A stretch of DNA of 64,000 nucleotides from Pseudomarimonas salicorniae (lineage in GTDB: Bacteria > Pseudomonadota > Gammaproteobacteria > Xanthomonadales > Xanthomonadaceae): positions 124,001 to 188,000 of the forward strand of contig NZ_JALNMH010000010.1 of assembly GCF_023156535.1 (NCBI RefSeq), written 5' to 3'. The notes beneath the pieces were generated by a model that saw nothing but the letters and a program-made list of their open reading frames with translations, did no database searches and was not told where the DNA came from. Made by a program: the position numbers and the translations under genes. Below, piece by piece: positions 10,701 through 21,398 of this stretch. The stretch's first letter is position 1. Every line of letters starts with the position of its first letter.

Positions 10701-11001
10701 CCTCGCTGACGTCCCGCGCCGCCGCGGCCTCCAGGCGCCGCACCCGCTCGGCACCCGTGCGGTCGAACTCCACCGCGGCGCGCAGCCGCTCTACCGACTG
10801 TCGCGCCTGAAGCAGGGCCTGGCGGGTCGGCGGGAGGTCAGCCTCTGCGACGGCGCCCTCCTCCTTCACCGCTGCCTCGAGGCTCTCCAGGCGGTTGGCA
10901 AACTCGTCCGCGGCCGACTGGGCCCCGGCCGGCGACATCTGGGCGAGCAGCGCCAGGCCGAGGGCGATCATGAAGGCGCGAGCAGCGTCCCTGCTTGTCA
11001 T
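7675..11001 (-). CDS. large MscS/MscK-type mechanosensitive channel
   Basis: 1108-residue inner-membrane channel of the MscK (KefA) architecture that should open under hypo-osmotic membrane tension. The ATG at 11001 is preceded by AAGGATAG and gives a signal peptide ending in PAGAQ. Residues about 30-470 form a long periplasmic region rich in Glu, Ala, Leu and Arg, predicted coiled coil. Several membrane helices follow to about 890, and then the MscS pore and beta domain ([41 protein letters not shown]). The family's usual size is about 1100 residues. It is divergent from rpmE2, and its 3' end overlaps the nucleoside hydrolase gene. A longer start at 11103 would run into rpmE2 and is unlikely. 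Confidence 0.9.
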   Translation of the reverse strand: MTSRDAARAFMIALGLALLAQMSPAGAQSAADEFANRLESLEAAVKEEGAVAEADLPPTRQALLQARQSVERLRAAVEFDRTGAERVRRLEAAAARDVSEGHAEWLRGQPANPSRAALEAALQEAQTRIGEERQKLVAARARIGSGEAGVFSSERLAELDARLDALARQPAPLPPKIQAEQLSAQAEIAAIQREQAGAELRWRESQAQLAAAQTAIAMLELRIAALQERIAGSDLRAARQLQETLAETRRNIEDPFLNSVAEDTEALAGRLLEQIERLAEDRQVERSTELAREAAARSLTAVRSRIGVDASGESLGALLLAERRGLDKPQRLLARLESLRADIAELRLRLLELPREAQWPVRPDQGDDEPAAAAPADSATPEPLRLRSILRGQRQSVEQRLGDTLQRRLETLTRTEVALRRQLEDTRTLERLLDEQLLWLPSHPPISAAWWARLPTSAADLWAPGRWQRSLELLAMRLADRPAGTLLGLGTFIALLVLRRRAQARIEALAPPLRHDDSDRYALTAAALGWTLVAALPWPLLVGLVGHHLSLAGEAGKFTHSLGITLTGVAVTGLLFTILKTLVRERGLAHLHFRWTRSRRESLAWRLPLLAAVTLVLQFHVLLSFTRGVDLAIGGAARAASVLFALFAAAVLWRNLGPGRWWSPRGRSEPFKLRQVLRVALPLACLWLALLLVQGYVFSAAILLGCLWQTLWLVLAVALLHGMLSRWMLLGERRLARRRLQQQREAQAAQDPERSVDEAPEVSEELIPIESVNAQTSRLLRAITLSVMAAGLLWIWSDVYPAFERLDAINLWQFSDVDDQGQAVRGDVTLRALILGLLALVLTWVAARNLPGLLEIGLLSRIRIDAASRYAIASVSRYFIIIAGMMIGLGLLGLRWSQLQWMAAAFSVGLGFGLQEIFGNFVSGLILLFERPFRVGDVITIGEYTGTVSKIRTRATTLVDWDNKEVVIPNKVFITDRLINWTLSDTRTRIILKVGVAYGSDLALVHRLLRQAADEHPTVLREPAPASWFLSFGPSSLDFELRVFVESLADRLPTTNALNTRIAQLFAEHGIEIAFPQMDLHVRDMPRERPGGPAADQDSAAQGGGEHP

Positions 11002-11024
11002 CAATCTATCCTTGTGGTTACAAT
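10995..11024 (+). promoter_or_regulatory. candidate sigma-70 promoter for rpmE2
   Basis: TTGTCA (10995-11000) and TACAAT (11019-11024) with an 18-base spacer; both hexamers match consensus at 5 of 6 positions. The -35 box overlaps the first codons of the divergent channel gene. Transcription would start near 11031, about 60 bases before rpmE2. I looked for a Zur-type operator, as often found with type B L31 genes, and did not see a convincing one. Confidence 0.45.
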
Positions 11025-11089
11025 TTCGGTCTTTTCCGCGCCGAGCGCACCCCGCCTGCCGGGGCTCAACCCCGATTAGGAACCGAATC

Positions 11090-11335
11090 ATGAAAGCCGA
11101 CATCCATCCCGCCTACAAGGAAGTGGTGTTCCAGGACGTCTCCTCGGACTTTTCCTTCCTCACCCGCTCGACCCTGAGCAGCAAGGAAACCGTCAAGTGG
11201 GAGGATGGTCAGGAGTACCCGCTGATCAAGGTGGAAATCTCCTCCGCCTCGCACCCGTTCTACACGGGCAAGCACAAGATCATGGACACCAGCGGCCGCG
11301 TCGACAAGTTCCGTCGCCGCTACGCCCAGAAGTAA
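11090..11335 (+). CDS. rpmE2: 50S ribosomal protein L31 type B
   Basis: 81-residue L31. The start [16 protein letters not shown] and the segment HPFYTGKHK with a basic C-terminus are typical. It has no Cys at all, so it is the zinc-independent (C-minus) type B form, which in bacteria with two L31 genes replaces the zinc-containing form under zinc starvation. Whether a zinc-type copy exists elsewhere cannot be seen. The ATG at 11090 follows TTAGGAA. It stands alone, with its own candidate promoter and a strong terminator. Confidence 0.96.
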   Translation: MKADIHPAYKEVVFQDVSSDFSFLTRSTLSSKETVKWEDGQEYPLIKVEISSASHPFYTGKHKIMDTSGRVDKFRRRYAQK

Positions 11336-11369
11336 ACCGGTCCGGCGCCTCACGGGCGCCGACCGCGAG

Positions 11370-11397
11370 AAAGGCCCGGCCTCGTCCGGGCCTTTTT
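11370..11397 (+). terminator. rho-independent terminator of rpmE2
   Basis: A perfect 9-bp stem (11371-11379 with 11386-11394) is flanked by A residues and followed by a T-run, 35 bases after the rpmE2 stop. Confidence 0.85.
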
Positions 11398-11569
11398 CTT
11401 TGCCGGCGCGACGCATCCGTCACGCCGTCGCGACTGACGCCATTCGTAGCCGTATGCGATACTTCGCCGCCCGTCGAACGGGCCGGGTAAGGAGAGTCCC
11501 GGGCCGACGCCAAGCTCGGTAAGACCCGCTCGACGTGTTCGCAGCCTGACCACCAGAAGGAGCGCCGCC

Positions 11570-12865
<1,296 letters not shown>

Positions 12866-12927
12866 TCGACCCCGCTGCGCGGCCCTGGCGGCGCAGCCAC
12901 CCGGCGGATGGGCGCCTCACGCGCCCG

Positions 12928-13527
12928 TCAGTCGTCGCCCCTGGCCAGGCCTTCTCGGGCGCGTAGCCGAGCCAGCCGCGTCCGTGGAAGCGGCTCGCCG
13001 AGAGCGGCATCGAACAGGGGCTCGCCGCGCATGCGCGCTGGCAGCGGCCAGAACTCCACGCGTTCCGCCTCCACGGTGACCTCGATCACGTCGACATCAA
13101 GCGGGTCGCGACGGGCCTTCAGCAGCCGGGCGCGTCGGATGCGGTGGCGGCGCCCGGCGGAAAGCAGGTGCTGCACCGGTGCATCCGGATCCTCCGAGTA
13201 GAGCAGGATGCGCAGCGCCAGGTCGGCCTGGGTCAGCGGGAGATCCGGGTCCTCGGCCAGCTCGGGCTGGAACTGGCGCATGAATTCCATGGCGTCCAGC
13301 GCCAGCTGAAGGCGCGCCGGGTCGCTGCGCGCCTCGCCGCCGAACAGCCCCCGATACGCCGAGAGCTCCTCTCGGACCATGCCGTCGTCGGGCAGCAGTG
13401 CGCTGTCGCGGATGCCAAGGCGCCGCGCCGCCTTGCGCCGCGCCGCGTCGATGGAGGCGGCTTCATCCCGGGCGACCAGCCGGGCTGCCTCGATGGCTAC
13501 CCGCCGCGCCGTCTGATTGTCCTTCAT
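12928..13527 (-). CDS. conserved hypothetical protein
   Basis: 199 residues, no signal peptide or membrane segment. The N-terminal third is helical and basic (AIEAARLVARDEA, ARRKAARRLGI), the middle is acidic and helical, and the C-terminal part holds a beta-rich segment (DVIEVTVEAERVEFWPL) with many Arg. I recognise the general pattern of an uncharacterised xanthomonad/betaproteobacterial protein whose N-terminus carries an alternating Arg/Ala helix preceding RLGI, but I know of no function. The ATG at 13527 is chosen because GGAGGGGGG lies just upstream. It follows mrcA on the same strand with a 33-base gap and may be cotranscribed with it. Confidence 0.75.
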   Translation of the reverse strand: MKDNQTARRVAIEAARLVARDEAASIDAARRKAARRLGIRDSALLPDDGMVREELSAYRGLFGGEARSDPARLQLALDAMEFMRQFQPELAEDPDLPLTQADLALRILLYSEDPDAPVQHLLSAGRRHRIRRARLLKARRDPLDVDVIEVTVEAERVEFWPLPARMRGEPLFDAALGEPLPRTRLARLRAREGLARGDD

Positions 13528-13560
13528 GCGCTTCCCCCCTCCAGTGGAAGCCACGGGGGC

Positions 13561-16038
13561 TCAGAAGATGTCGAAGCTTTCCTTCTCCTGCTCGGATTCG
13601 GCACGTGCCGCGCGCTGCTCGAGCCGGGCGATGTCCTCTACCCGGAAGACCTCGGCAATCGCATCGGGATCCCCCGGCGTCGTCAGCAAGCCGGTGTCAC
13701 GGTCGATCATGGCCGTGGTCAGGCCCTCGGGCAGTGGGACGCTGTGCTCGGGCTCGCCTTCCAATGCCACCTTCATGAAGTCGATCCACATCGGCAGTGC
13801 GGTGGCCGAGGCGAACTCGCGACGTCCCAGCGAGGTGAAGTCGTCCATGCCCACCCACGCCGTGACCGCCAGCGGGCCACCGAACCCCGAGAACCAGCCA
13901 TCACGGTACTCATTGGTCGTGCCGGTCTTGCCCCCGAGGTCCTGGCGTCCCAGGACGCGCGCCTTGCTGCCGGTGCCGCGGCGGACGACATCGCGCAGCA
14001 GGGAGTGCACCAGATAGGCGGTGCGCTCATCGACGGCGCGCTCGGCGAGTGCGACAGGGCCCTGCTCCGCGGCGGCCTCGGGCGTCGCCGCCTGCTCTGA
14101 GACGGCCGCTGGCGGGGCAGCGGAGGACAGATCGAAGCCCTCGCTGTCGCCTAGCCCGCCCGCGGCGCCGGTGCGCTCGGGGCAGCGGGCACAGGCGCGG
14201 GTCGGGGTGGCCTCGAACACCACCTCGCCGTCACGGTCCTCGATGCGCTCGATGAAGTGGGGCTCAACCCTGAAGCCGCCATTGACAAAGGCAGCGTAGC
14301 CACGGGCCATCAGGATGGGCGGCGCGGCATTGGTGCCCAGCGCCATGGACAGGTTTTCCGGCAGGCTCTCCGGCGGAAAGCCGAAGTTCTGCACGAAGCG
14401 ACGGGCGTAGCCGACCCCGATCGCGTCGAGAACGCGGACCGAAACCAGGTTGCGCGAAGTCACCATGGCCTCGCGCAAACGCATCGGGCCGGCGAACTCC
14501 TCGTTGTCATTCTGCGGGCTCCAGGTCTTGCCGGCGCCGCGGTCGTTGAAGACGACAGGCGCGTCGAGGACCATCGTCGCAGGCGTGAAGCCACGCTCGA
14601 AGGCGGCGGCGTAGATGAACGGCTTGAAGCTCGAGCCCGGCAGGCGTTGCGCCTGAACCGCCCGGTTGAATTTGTTCAGGGCGAAGCTGAAGCCGCCGGT
14701 CAGCGCCCGTACGGCGCCGGTCTCCCAGTCGAGCGCGGTCAGCGTGCCCTGTGCCTTGGGAATCTGGCCGAGCTGCCAGACGCCCTCGTCGTCGAGGTAA
14801 AGACGGACCACATCGCCCGGATTGAGACGGTCGTTGACCTTGCGCGGGGCCTCACCGCGACGGCTCTCGTCCAGGTATTCGCGGGTCCAGGCGATGCGCT
14901 CGAGGTCCAGCTCGACCTGCTGGCCGTCGCCGAGACCGAGCGTGGCACTGGACTCGTCGCTGCGCAGTACCAGCGCCGGAAGCAGTCCGGAGATGGTCCG
15001 GTAGCCACGCAATGCCTCACGCCACTGCTCGGTCTGCTCTGCAGGAATCGGGGTCAGCCTGGCCTCTACGCCGCGCCAGCCGTGGCGCCGATCGTAGGTC
15101 ATCAGCGCGTCGCGAGTGGCCTTGTTCGCCGCCTCCTGGGCCCGCGAGTCGAGGGTGGTGAAGACCCGGAAGCCATCGATCAGCGCCTGGTCGCCGAATC
15201 GCTCGATGGCGTCCACGCGGACCATCTCGGCTACCCAGGGGGCATCCAGCTCGGTCGGTGGCTCATGCGGGCTGGCAAGGTCGGGCGCCTGCTGGGCCGC
15301 ACGCGCCTCGGCGGCGCCGACCAGGCCCTCCTCCAGCATCCGCTCGATGACGTAGTTACGACGGATCAACGCTCGGGACGGATTGACGATGGGGTTGCCG
15401 CTGGAGGGGAACTTCGGGATCGAGGCGAGCATCGCGGCCTCTCCCAGGGTCAGCTGATCCAGCGTCTTGCCGTAGTAGAACTCGGCCGCAGCGACCACGC
15501 CGTAGGCACGATTGCCGAAGAAACTCTTGTTGAGGTAGAGCTCGAGGATCTCGTCCTTGCTCAGCTCGCGCTCCATCTTCAGCGCGAGGAACATCTCGGT
15601 CAGCTTCCGGGTATAGGAATACTCGTTGCTGAGGAAAAACATCTTCGCCACCTGCTGGGTGATCGTGCTGCCGCCCGGCACGCGGGCCCGGTCGGAGGTC
15701 GCCAGCAACCAGACGGCGCGGGTCACGCCCCGCCAGTCGACGCCCGGGTGCTCGTAGAAGCGCGCATCCTCGACGGCGATGAAGGCGTCACGCACGACTG
15801 GCGGAACGTCTGCCAGGGCGACCGGGTAGCGCCGTGTCTCGCCAAACTGGGCCAGCAGTTTGCCGTCCCGCGAGTAGACCGACAGCGGCACCTGCAGGCG
15901 CACGTCGCGGAGTGCCTGGACAGAGGGCAGGGTGGGCTCGATCAGCCAGTAGAGGACCCCCAGCGTTGTCACCCCCATGACGGCAGCCAGCAGGAACAGG
16001 ACGAGGGCGAGCCGCAGAAGGCGGCGGAACTTGGGCAT
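13561..16038 (-). CDS. mrcA: penicillin-binding protein 1A
   Basis: 825-residue class A PBP that polymerises glycan strands and cross-links peptides in the periplasm. A single N-terminal membrane anchor (about 6-34) is followed by the GT51 transglycosylase domain with the catalytic Glu90 in EDARFYEHPGV, then GGSTITQQVAK and KMERELSKDEILELYLNK. An OB-like insert lies around 300-430. The transpeptidase domain has SSFK (Ser469 to Lys472), an SRN motif and KTG starting at Lys704. The ATG at 16038 gives the expected short cytoplasmic tail MPKFRR. It is divergent from pilM, the classic ponA/pilM arrangement of gammaproteobacteria. Confidence 0.96.
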   Translation of the reverse strand: MPKFRRLLRLALVLFLLAAVMGVTTLGVLYWLIEPTLPSVQALRDVRLQVPLSVYSRDGKLLAQFGETRRYPVALADVPPVVRDAFIAVEDARFYEHPGVDWRGVTRAVWLLATSDRARVPGGSTITQQVAKMFFLSNEYSYTRKLTEMFLALKMERELSKDEILELYLNKSFFGNRAYGVVAAAEFYYGKTLDQLTLGEAAMLASIPKFPSSGNPIVNPSRALIRRNYVIERMLEEGLVGAAEARAAQQAPDLASPHEPPTELDAPWVAEMVRVDAIERFGDQALIDGFRVFTTLDSRAQEAANKATRDALMTYDRRHGWRGVEARLTPIPAEQTEQWREALRGYRTISGLLPALVLRSDESSATLGLGDGQQVELDLERIAWTREYLDESRRGEAPRKVNDRLNPGDVVRLYLDDEGVWQLGQIPKAQGTLTALDWETGAVRALTGGFSFALNKFNRAVQAQRLPGSSFKPFIYAAAFERGFTPATMVLDAPVVFNDRGAGKTWSPQNDNEEFAGPMRLREAMVTSRNLVSVRVLDAIGVGYARRFVQNFGFPPESLPENLSMALGTNAAPPILMARGYAAFVNGGFRVEPHFIERIEDRDGEVVFEATPTRACARCPERTGAAGGLGDSEGFDLSSAAPPAAVSEQAATPEAAAEQGPVALAERAVDERTAYLVHSLLRDVVRRGTGSKARVLGRQDLGGKTGTTNEYRDGWFSGFGGPLAVTAWVGMDDFTSLGRREFASATALPMWIDFMKVALEGEPEHSVPLPEGLTTAMIDRDTGLLTTPGDPDAIAEVFRVEDIARLEQRAARAESEQEKESFDIF

Positions 16039-16175
16039 CCGATGGACTTCGCGAGAGGTTTGCAGTGAGCGGAGGCGGGGAGTATAGATCGGAGGGGTCG
16101 TGGCCAGCACCCCGGTTCTGACCGGACCCGGTGCGGCGAAATATGCCGGTGAGGGGGAGAAGAAGGCAGGGGTGG

Positions 16176-16205
16176 TTGCCAGCGGTGATATAACCGGTAT
16201 TTAAT
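16176..16205 (+). promoter_or_regulatory. candidate sigma-70 promoter of the pilMNOPQ operon
   Basis: TTGCCA (16176-16181) and TTTAAT (16200-16205), each 5 of 6 to consensus, with an 18-base spacer. It lies in the AT-richest part of the 216-base mrcA/pilM intergenic region, with the predicted start about 40 bases before the pilM GTG. Confidence 0.5.
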
Positions 16206-16230
16206 GTAGCAGTGCAGTTAGTGCTCGTAA

Positions 16231-17312
<1,082 letters not shown>

Positions 17313-17313
<1 letters not shown>

Positions 17314-17903
17314 TGACCAGGATCAACCTACTCCCCTGGCGCCAGGAGCGCCGAGCGCAGCGCCAGAAGGAATACCTCACCATCCTGGGCTTGTCCGGCT
17401 TTGCCGCCGTCGCCCTGGCCTTCGGCGTCATCCAGTACTACGACGCGCTGATCGAGAACCAGAACGACCGCAACAACTATCTCAAGGCCGAGATCACCCA
17501 GCTCGACATCAAGATCAAGGAGATCGAAGAGCTTGAGAAGAAGCGGGCCCACCTGCTCAATCGCAAGCAGGTCATCGAGCAGTTGCAGGCGGACCGTAGT
17601 CAGATGGTGCACCTGTTCGACCAGCTTGTACGCACGATCCCCGAAGGCATCCGGTTGAACTCGATCAAGCAGACTGGCACCACGCTGACTCTGGATGGTC
17701 TCTCGCAGTCCAACGCACGGGTTGCTTCCTACATGCGTTCTCTTGAAGGCTCGGGGTGGATGAGCAGCCCGGAGGTCAGCATCATCGAGGCCAAGGAGGG
17801 CGAGGACAAACTGATGCCCTACCAGTTCACGCTCAAGGTGCAGTTGACCAAGCCGAAGCCGCCGAAGGAAGGCGAGGTTGCCGCCGAGGAGGGCGTGTCG
17901 TGA
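17313..17903 (+). CDS. pilN: type IV pilus assembly protein PilN
   Basis: 196-residue bitopic inner-membrane protein. The N-terminal MTRINLLPWR is the PilM-binding motif; one membrane helix spans about residues 23-43, followed by a coiled coil (about 47-95) and a periplasmic ferredoxin-like domain that pairs with PilO. The Pro/Lys/Glu-rich tail is not conserved in the family. It overlaps pilM by one base and pilO by four (GTGA), so the whole operon is translationally coupled. Confidence 0.95.
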
Positions 17904-18529
17904 ACAACTTCGACTTCAGGAATCTCGACTTCAACAATGCCGGTGCCTGGCCGGTGCCGGTCAAGGCGTTCTTCTGTGCGCTACTTGCTGTCGTGATCCT
18001 GTTCCTCGGCTGGTATCTCTTCGTCGATGAGCAGCGCGATCAACTCGAGCAATTGCAGGCGCAGGAAGCGCAGCTGAAGAAGGACTTCGAGTTCAAGCAG
18101 GGCAAGGCTGCCAATCTTCAGGCGCTGAAGGAGCAGCTGGCCGAGATGGAGGTCATGCTTTTCCAGATGCTCAGGCAGCTGCCGAGCAAGACCGAGATGC
18201 CCGACCTGATCGTGGATATTTCCCAGACGGCCCTGGCGACCGGAATCCAGAACGACCTCTTTCGCCCCGGCAACGAAACGCGAAAGGATTTCTACGCGGA
18301 GAAGCCGATCACGCTCAGAATGGTGGGAACCTTCCATCAGTTCGGAGCTTTTGTCAGCGGCGTGGCTTCGCTGCCACGAGTGGTCATCATGACCATGCAT
18401 GACATCTCGTTAAGGCCCCAGGGGGGCGCCCGAGCCGGTTCAGCGTCTGGAACTCTGGTTCTCGAGGGAACGGTGAAGACCTATCGGTACCTGGACGAAG
18501 ATGAAGTCAGTCAGGAAGGGGGAGGCTAA
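17900..18529 (+). CDS. pilO: type IV pilus assembly protein PilO
   Basis: 209-residue bitopic inner-membrane protein that heterodimerises with PilN and contacts PilP. A short cytoplasmic start (VNNFDFRNLDFNNAGAWP), one membrane helix (about 23-44), a coiled coil (48-95) and a periplasmic domain ending in an acidic tail. The GTG at 17900 overlaps the pilN stop (GTGA). GAWPVPVKAFF is typical of PilO N-termini. Confidence 0.95.
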   Translation: MNNFDFRNLDFNNAGAWPVPVKAFFCALLAVVILFLGWYLFVDEQRDQLEQLQAQEAQLKKDFEFKQGKAANLQALKEQLAEMEVMLFQMLRQLPSKTEMPDLIVDISQTALATGIQNDLFRPGNETRKDFYAEKPITLRMVGTFHQFGAFVSGVASLPRVVIMTMHDISLRPQGGARAGSASGTLVLEGTVKTYRYLDEDEVSQEGGG

Positions 18530-19044
18530 TGAACCGAGTCGCAATTCCCGCGCGCTTGGTCTGCATTGGGCTGTTGCTCTGCCTTGCTGGGTGCACACCG
18601 GGCAAAGCTGATCTAGAGAGCTACGTGGCGGAGGTGAAGGCCCGGCCGGGCCCTCCCCTCGAGCCCCTGCCGGTGATGCAGCAGTTCGAGACATTCGAAT
18701 ACCAGGCTCAGGAACTCAGGGATCCCTTCAGTTCACCCAAACAGGCCGACGAAGTGGCATCCAAAGGCCCCCGCCCGGACCCCGACCGCAGGAAGGAGTT
18801 CCTTGAAACCTTCCCGCTGGACGGTCTGGACATGGTCGGCAGCTTGGGTACGGGCGAGGAACTGGTGGCTCTGGTAGTGGATCCGGAAAACGTGGTTCAC
18901 CGGGTTTCGATCGGCAACTACCTCGGTCAGAACGAGGGTCGGGTGACGGCGATCTCGGAGACCGAAATCAACCTAACCGAACTCGTCGCGGACGGGGCGG
19001 GAGGCTGGATTGAACGACAAGCGACGTTGGCGCTCGATGAATAG
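18529..19044 (+). CDS. pilP: type IV pilus lipoprotein PilP
   Basis: 171-residue inner-membrane lipoprotein that bridges PilNO to the PilQ secretin. The signal peptide ends in a lipobox LAGC with Cys22. A disordered linker is followed by the beta-sandwich domain (about 85-171) with GTGEELVALVVDPENVVHRVSIGN-type strands and NEGRV. It overlaps pilO by one base, and its stop lies just before the pilQ start candidates. Confidence 0.95.
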   Translation: MNRVAIPARLVCIGLLLCLAGCTPGKADLESYVAEVKARPGPPLEPLPVMQQFETFEYQAQELRDPFSSPKQADEVASKGPRPDPDRRKEFLETFPLDGLDMVGSLGTGEELVALVVDPENVVHRVSIGNYLGQNEGRVTAISETEINLTELVADGAGGWIERQATLALDE

Positions 19045-19066
19045 CATGCAGCTGGGGGAAAAGACG

Positions 19067-21313
19067 ATGACTCCTACCAATTCTTCCAATCGCGGCCACC
19101 GGCGTGCGCGTTTGGCCTTCAGCGGAGTGTTGCTGGCGATCGGCGGACTGCTGGCCGCGCCGGCGTGGTCAGCAAACAAGCTGCGCGACGTCCAGTTCAC
19201 GGCAGGTCCCGCGGGGGCCGTCGAGATCATCCTGCAGCTGGATGGGCCTGCCACCGACGCGACGGTGTTCACTACCGAAGAGCCACCGCGTATCGCCGTG
19301 GACTTGCCGGACACCTTGAATGAGGTGGCGACGCGACGGATCGCTGTCGGAAGCGGCGCGACCAGTTCGATCACCACGCTGGAGGCCAACGGAAAAACCC
19401 GCGTGGTCGTCGACCTCTTCCAGGCAGCGACGTATCAGTCGCGGGTGGAAGGCAACAGGTTCTTTCTGACGGTTTCAGGTGGGGCTCAGAGCACGGCAGC
19501 AGCCATCGCGAGGGTGTCCGCCCAGACTGACCCGGCCAAGCGCATCGCTGGCGCGAATGAAGTTGAGAATATCGATTTCCGTCGCGGCGAGGGCGGTGCC
19601 GGGCGCGTCATCCTGACCCTGAGTGCCGAGAATGTGGTCACCGATTTCGAGGACACCGGCGAAGCAATCAGCGTCCAGTTCAGCGGCACCGAGGTGCCCG
19701 ACTCGCTGGCCCAGAGGCTTGACGTGACCGATTTCGCGACCCCCGTCCAGACGGTGGAACTGCGCCGCGGGCGCGGCGGTGCTTCGCTGATGGTCAAGGC
19801 AAGCGGCGACTACGAGTCGATGGCCTACCAGTCAGGTACGGACTATGTGATCGAAGTCGTGCCTGTCGCTGCGGAGGAACAGACCGCCGCAGAGATCGGT
19901 ATTGCCGCCGAGGAGGAGAGCTACAGCGGCGTGCCGGTGACATTCAACTTCCAGAATATTCCGGTTCGGACCGTACTCCAGCTGATCGCGGAAGAGTCAG
20001 GTCTGAACATGGTGGCTGCCGACTCGGTTTCGGGCAACGTCACGCTCCGATTGATCAACGTCCCCTGGGATCAGGCCCTCGACATCGTGCTCCGGGCCAA
20101 AGGCCTCGACAAAAGGCGAGACGGAAATGTGATCTGGGTGGCGCCCCAGTCCGAGCTTGCGGCCTATGAGCAGGCCCGCGCCGATGCTCGGCTCGCCCTC
20201 GAGCAGCGAGCGGAACTGGTCACCGAGTACATTCCGATCAACTATGGAAACGCTCAGGACATTGCCAGTCTGCTGACCGATGACGCGAAGCAGGGTCAGG
20301 GGGGCGGTGGCGCTCAGGGCCAGGATCAGCGCGGTTTCCTGTCTCCCCGTGGCAGCGTCAGCTTCGACCGCCGCACGAATACGCTGCTCCTCAATGACAA
20401 CGCGGAGAAGATCCGTGAGATCAAGGCGCTGATCGCCCTGCTTGACCGTGCCGTTGACCAGGTCCTGATCGAGGCCCGCATCGTGGTGGCGTCCGAGTCC
20501 TTCGCTCGCGAGCTCGGTGCCCGCTTTGGAGTCAGTGGAGGCTACGAGGACAACAACGGAAACGTGTTGACCACCAGTGGCTCACTTAACAGCGCCGATC
20601 GTATGTCGAACCTTGCGCTGCGCAATCGTTTTGCCGGTCAGGGCAGCGGCCTGCCCGTGGCGGCCCCGGGCCCGGTGGGCGGCGGCATCGGTACGCCTGG
20701 TATCGGCGATCGGCTGAATGTCAACCTGCCCGTCGTCAATCCGAGCGGCACGATCGGCTTCGCCCTGCTCGGTGCTGACTATCTGCTGGATCTCGAACTG
20801 TCGGCCCTCGAAACCGAGGGTCGAGGTGAAGTGGTCTCCAGTCCGCGCGTCATTACCGCTAACCAGCGCGAGGCGATCATCCGCCAGGGTGATGAGGTCG
20901 GCTACGTCACGATCTCGCCGCAGGCGGGGGGCAACACCATTCCGATCCCGAACGTGCAGTTCAAGGAGGTTCTGCTTGAACTGACCGTCACCCCGACGAT
21001 CACCCAGGATGGACGAGTCTCGATGGTGATGCGTGTCGTCAAGGACGAGATCGCTGATTTTGTCGACACCTCGATCGGCCTGGTTCCCCAGATCACCAAG
21101 CGGGAGATCAGTACGCAGGTGCTCATGGACAATGCCCAGACGGTGGTCATTGGCGGCGTCTACGAGTTCTCCTCGCGCGAGGACCTCAACAAGGTGCCGT
21201 TCCTGGGCGATATCCCGGCGCTCGGGAATCTGTTCAAGCGCAAGGGGCGGAATACGGAGAAGGCCGAGTTGCTGATCTTCGTCACTCCAAGGGTTCTTGC
21301 GGTCAAGCGTTGA
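19067..21313 (+). CDS. pilQ: type IV pilus secretin PilQ
   Basis: 748-residue outer-membrane secretin through which the pilus passes. The signal peptide ends in APAWSA; two AMIN peptidoglycan-binding domains (about 40-125 and 165-265), an STN/N0 domain (about 290-350, VTFNFQNIPVRTVLQL), an N1 domain and the secretin barrel (about 463-745, with VVSSPRVITANQREAIIRQG and VPFLGDIPALGNLFK) follow. I chose the ATG at 19067, preceded by GGGGGAA at good spacing; ATGs at 19037 and 19046 or a TTG at 19010 would lengthen the signal peptide. Last gene of the pil operon; the usual aroK/aroB neighbours do not follow. Confidence 0.95.
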   Translation: MTPTNSSNRGHRRARLAFSGVLLAIGGLLAAPAWSANKLRDVQFTAGPAGAVEIILQLDGPATDATVFTTEEPPRIAVDLPDTLNEVATRRIAVGSGATSSITTLEANGKTRVVVDLFQAATYQSRVEGNRFFLTVSGGAQSTAAAIARVSAQTDPAKRIAGANEVENIDFRRGEGGAGRVILTLSAENVVTDFEDTGEAISVQFSGTEVPDSLAQRLDVTDFATPVQTVELRRGRGGASLMVKASGDYESMAYQSGTDYVIEVVPVAAEEQTAAEIGIAAEEESYSGVPVTFNFQNIPVRTVLQLIAEESGLNMVAADSVSGNVTLRLINVPWDQALDIVLRAKGLDKRRDGNVIWVAPQSELAAYEQARADARLALEQRAELVTEYIPINYGNAQDIASLLTDDAKQGQGGGGAQGQDQRGFLSPRGSVSFDRRTNTLLLNDNAEKIREIKALIALLDRAVDQVLIEARIVVASESFARELGARFGVSGGYEDNNGNVLTTSGSLNSADRMSNLALRNRFAGQGSGLPVAAPGPVGGGIGTPGIGDRLNVNLPVVNPSGTIGFALLGADYLLDLELSALETEGRGEVVSSPRVITANQREAIIRQGDEVGYVTISPQAGGNTIPIPNVQFKEVLLELTVTPTITQDGRVSMVMRVVKDEIADFVDTSIGLVPQITKREISTQVLMDNAQTVVIGGVYEFSSREDLNKVPFLGDIPALGNLFKRKGRNTEKAELLIFVTPRVLAVKR

Positions 21314-21398
21314 GTTCCACCCTTCCATGCCTTGCAGCCAGCGACCGATTTCCAGCCAACGTCATCCGGCCGAAGGGTCGGGATCGCGGAGAGTTCCT

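Noticed and set aside
8839-11079. Long plus-strand reading frame opposite the mechanosensitive channel gene
   Set aside because: Gln/Arg/Gly-rich shadow; the minus strand gives signal peptide, membrane helices and an MscS domain.
12874-12926. GC hairpins between gltA and the convergent hypothetical gene as a terminator
   Set aside because: Stems exist but there is no T-run in either direction, so I could not support a terminator call.
14257-16068. Long plus-strand reading frame opposite mrcA
   Set aside because: No domain structure and wholly inside the conserved PBP1A gene on the other strand.
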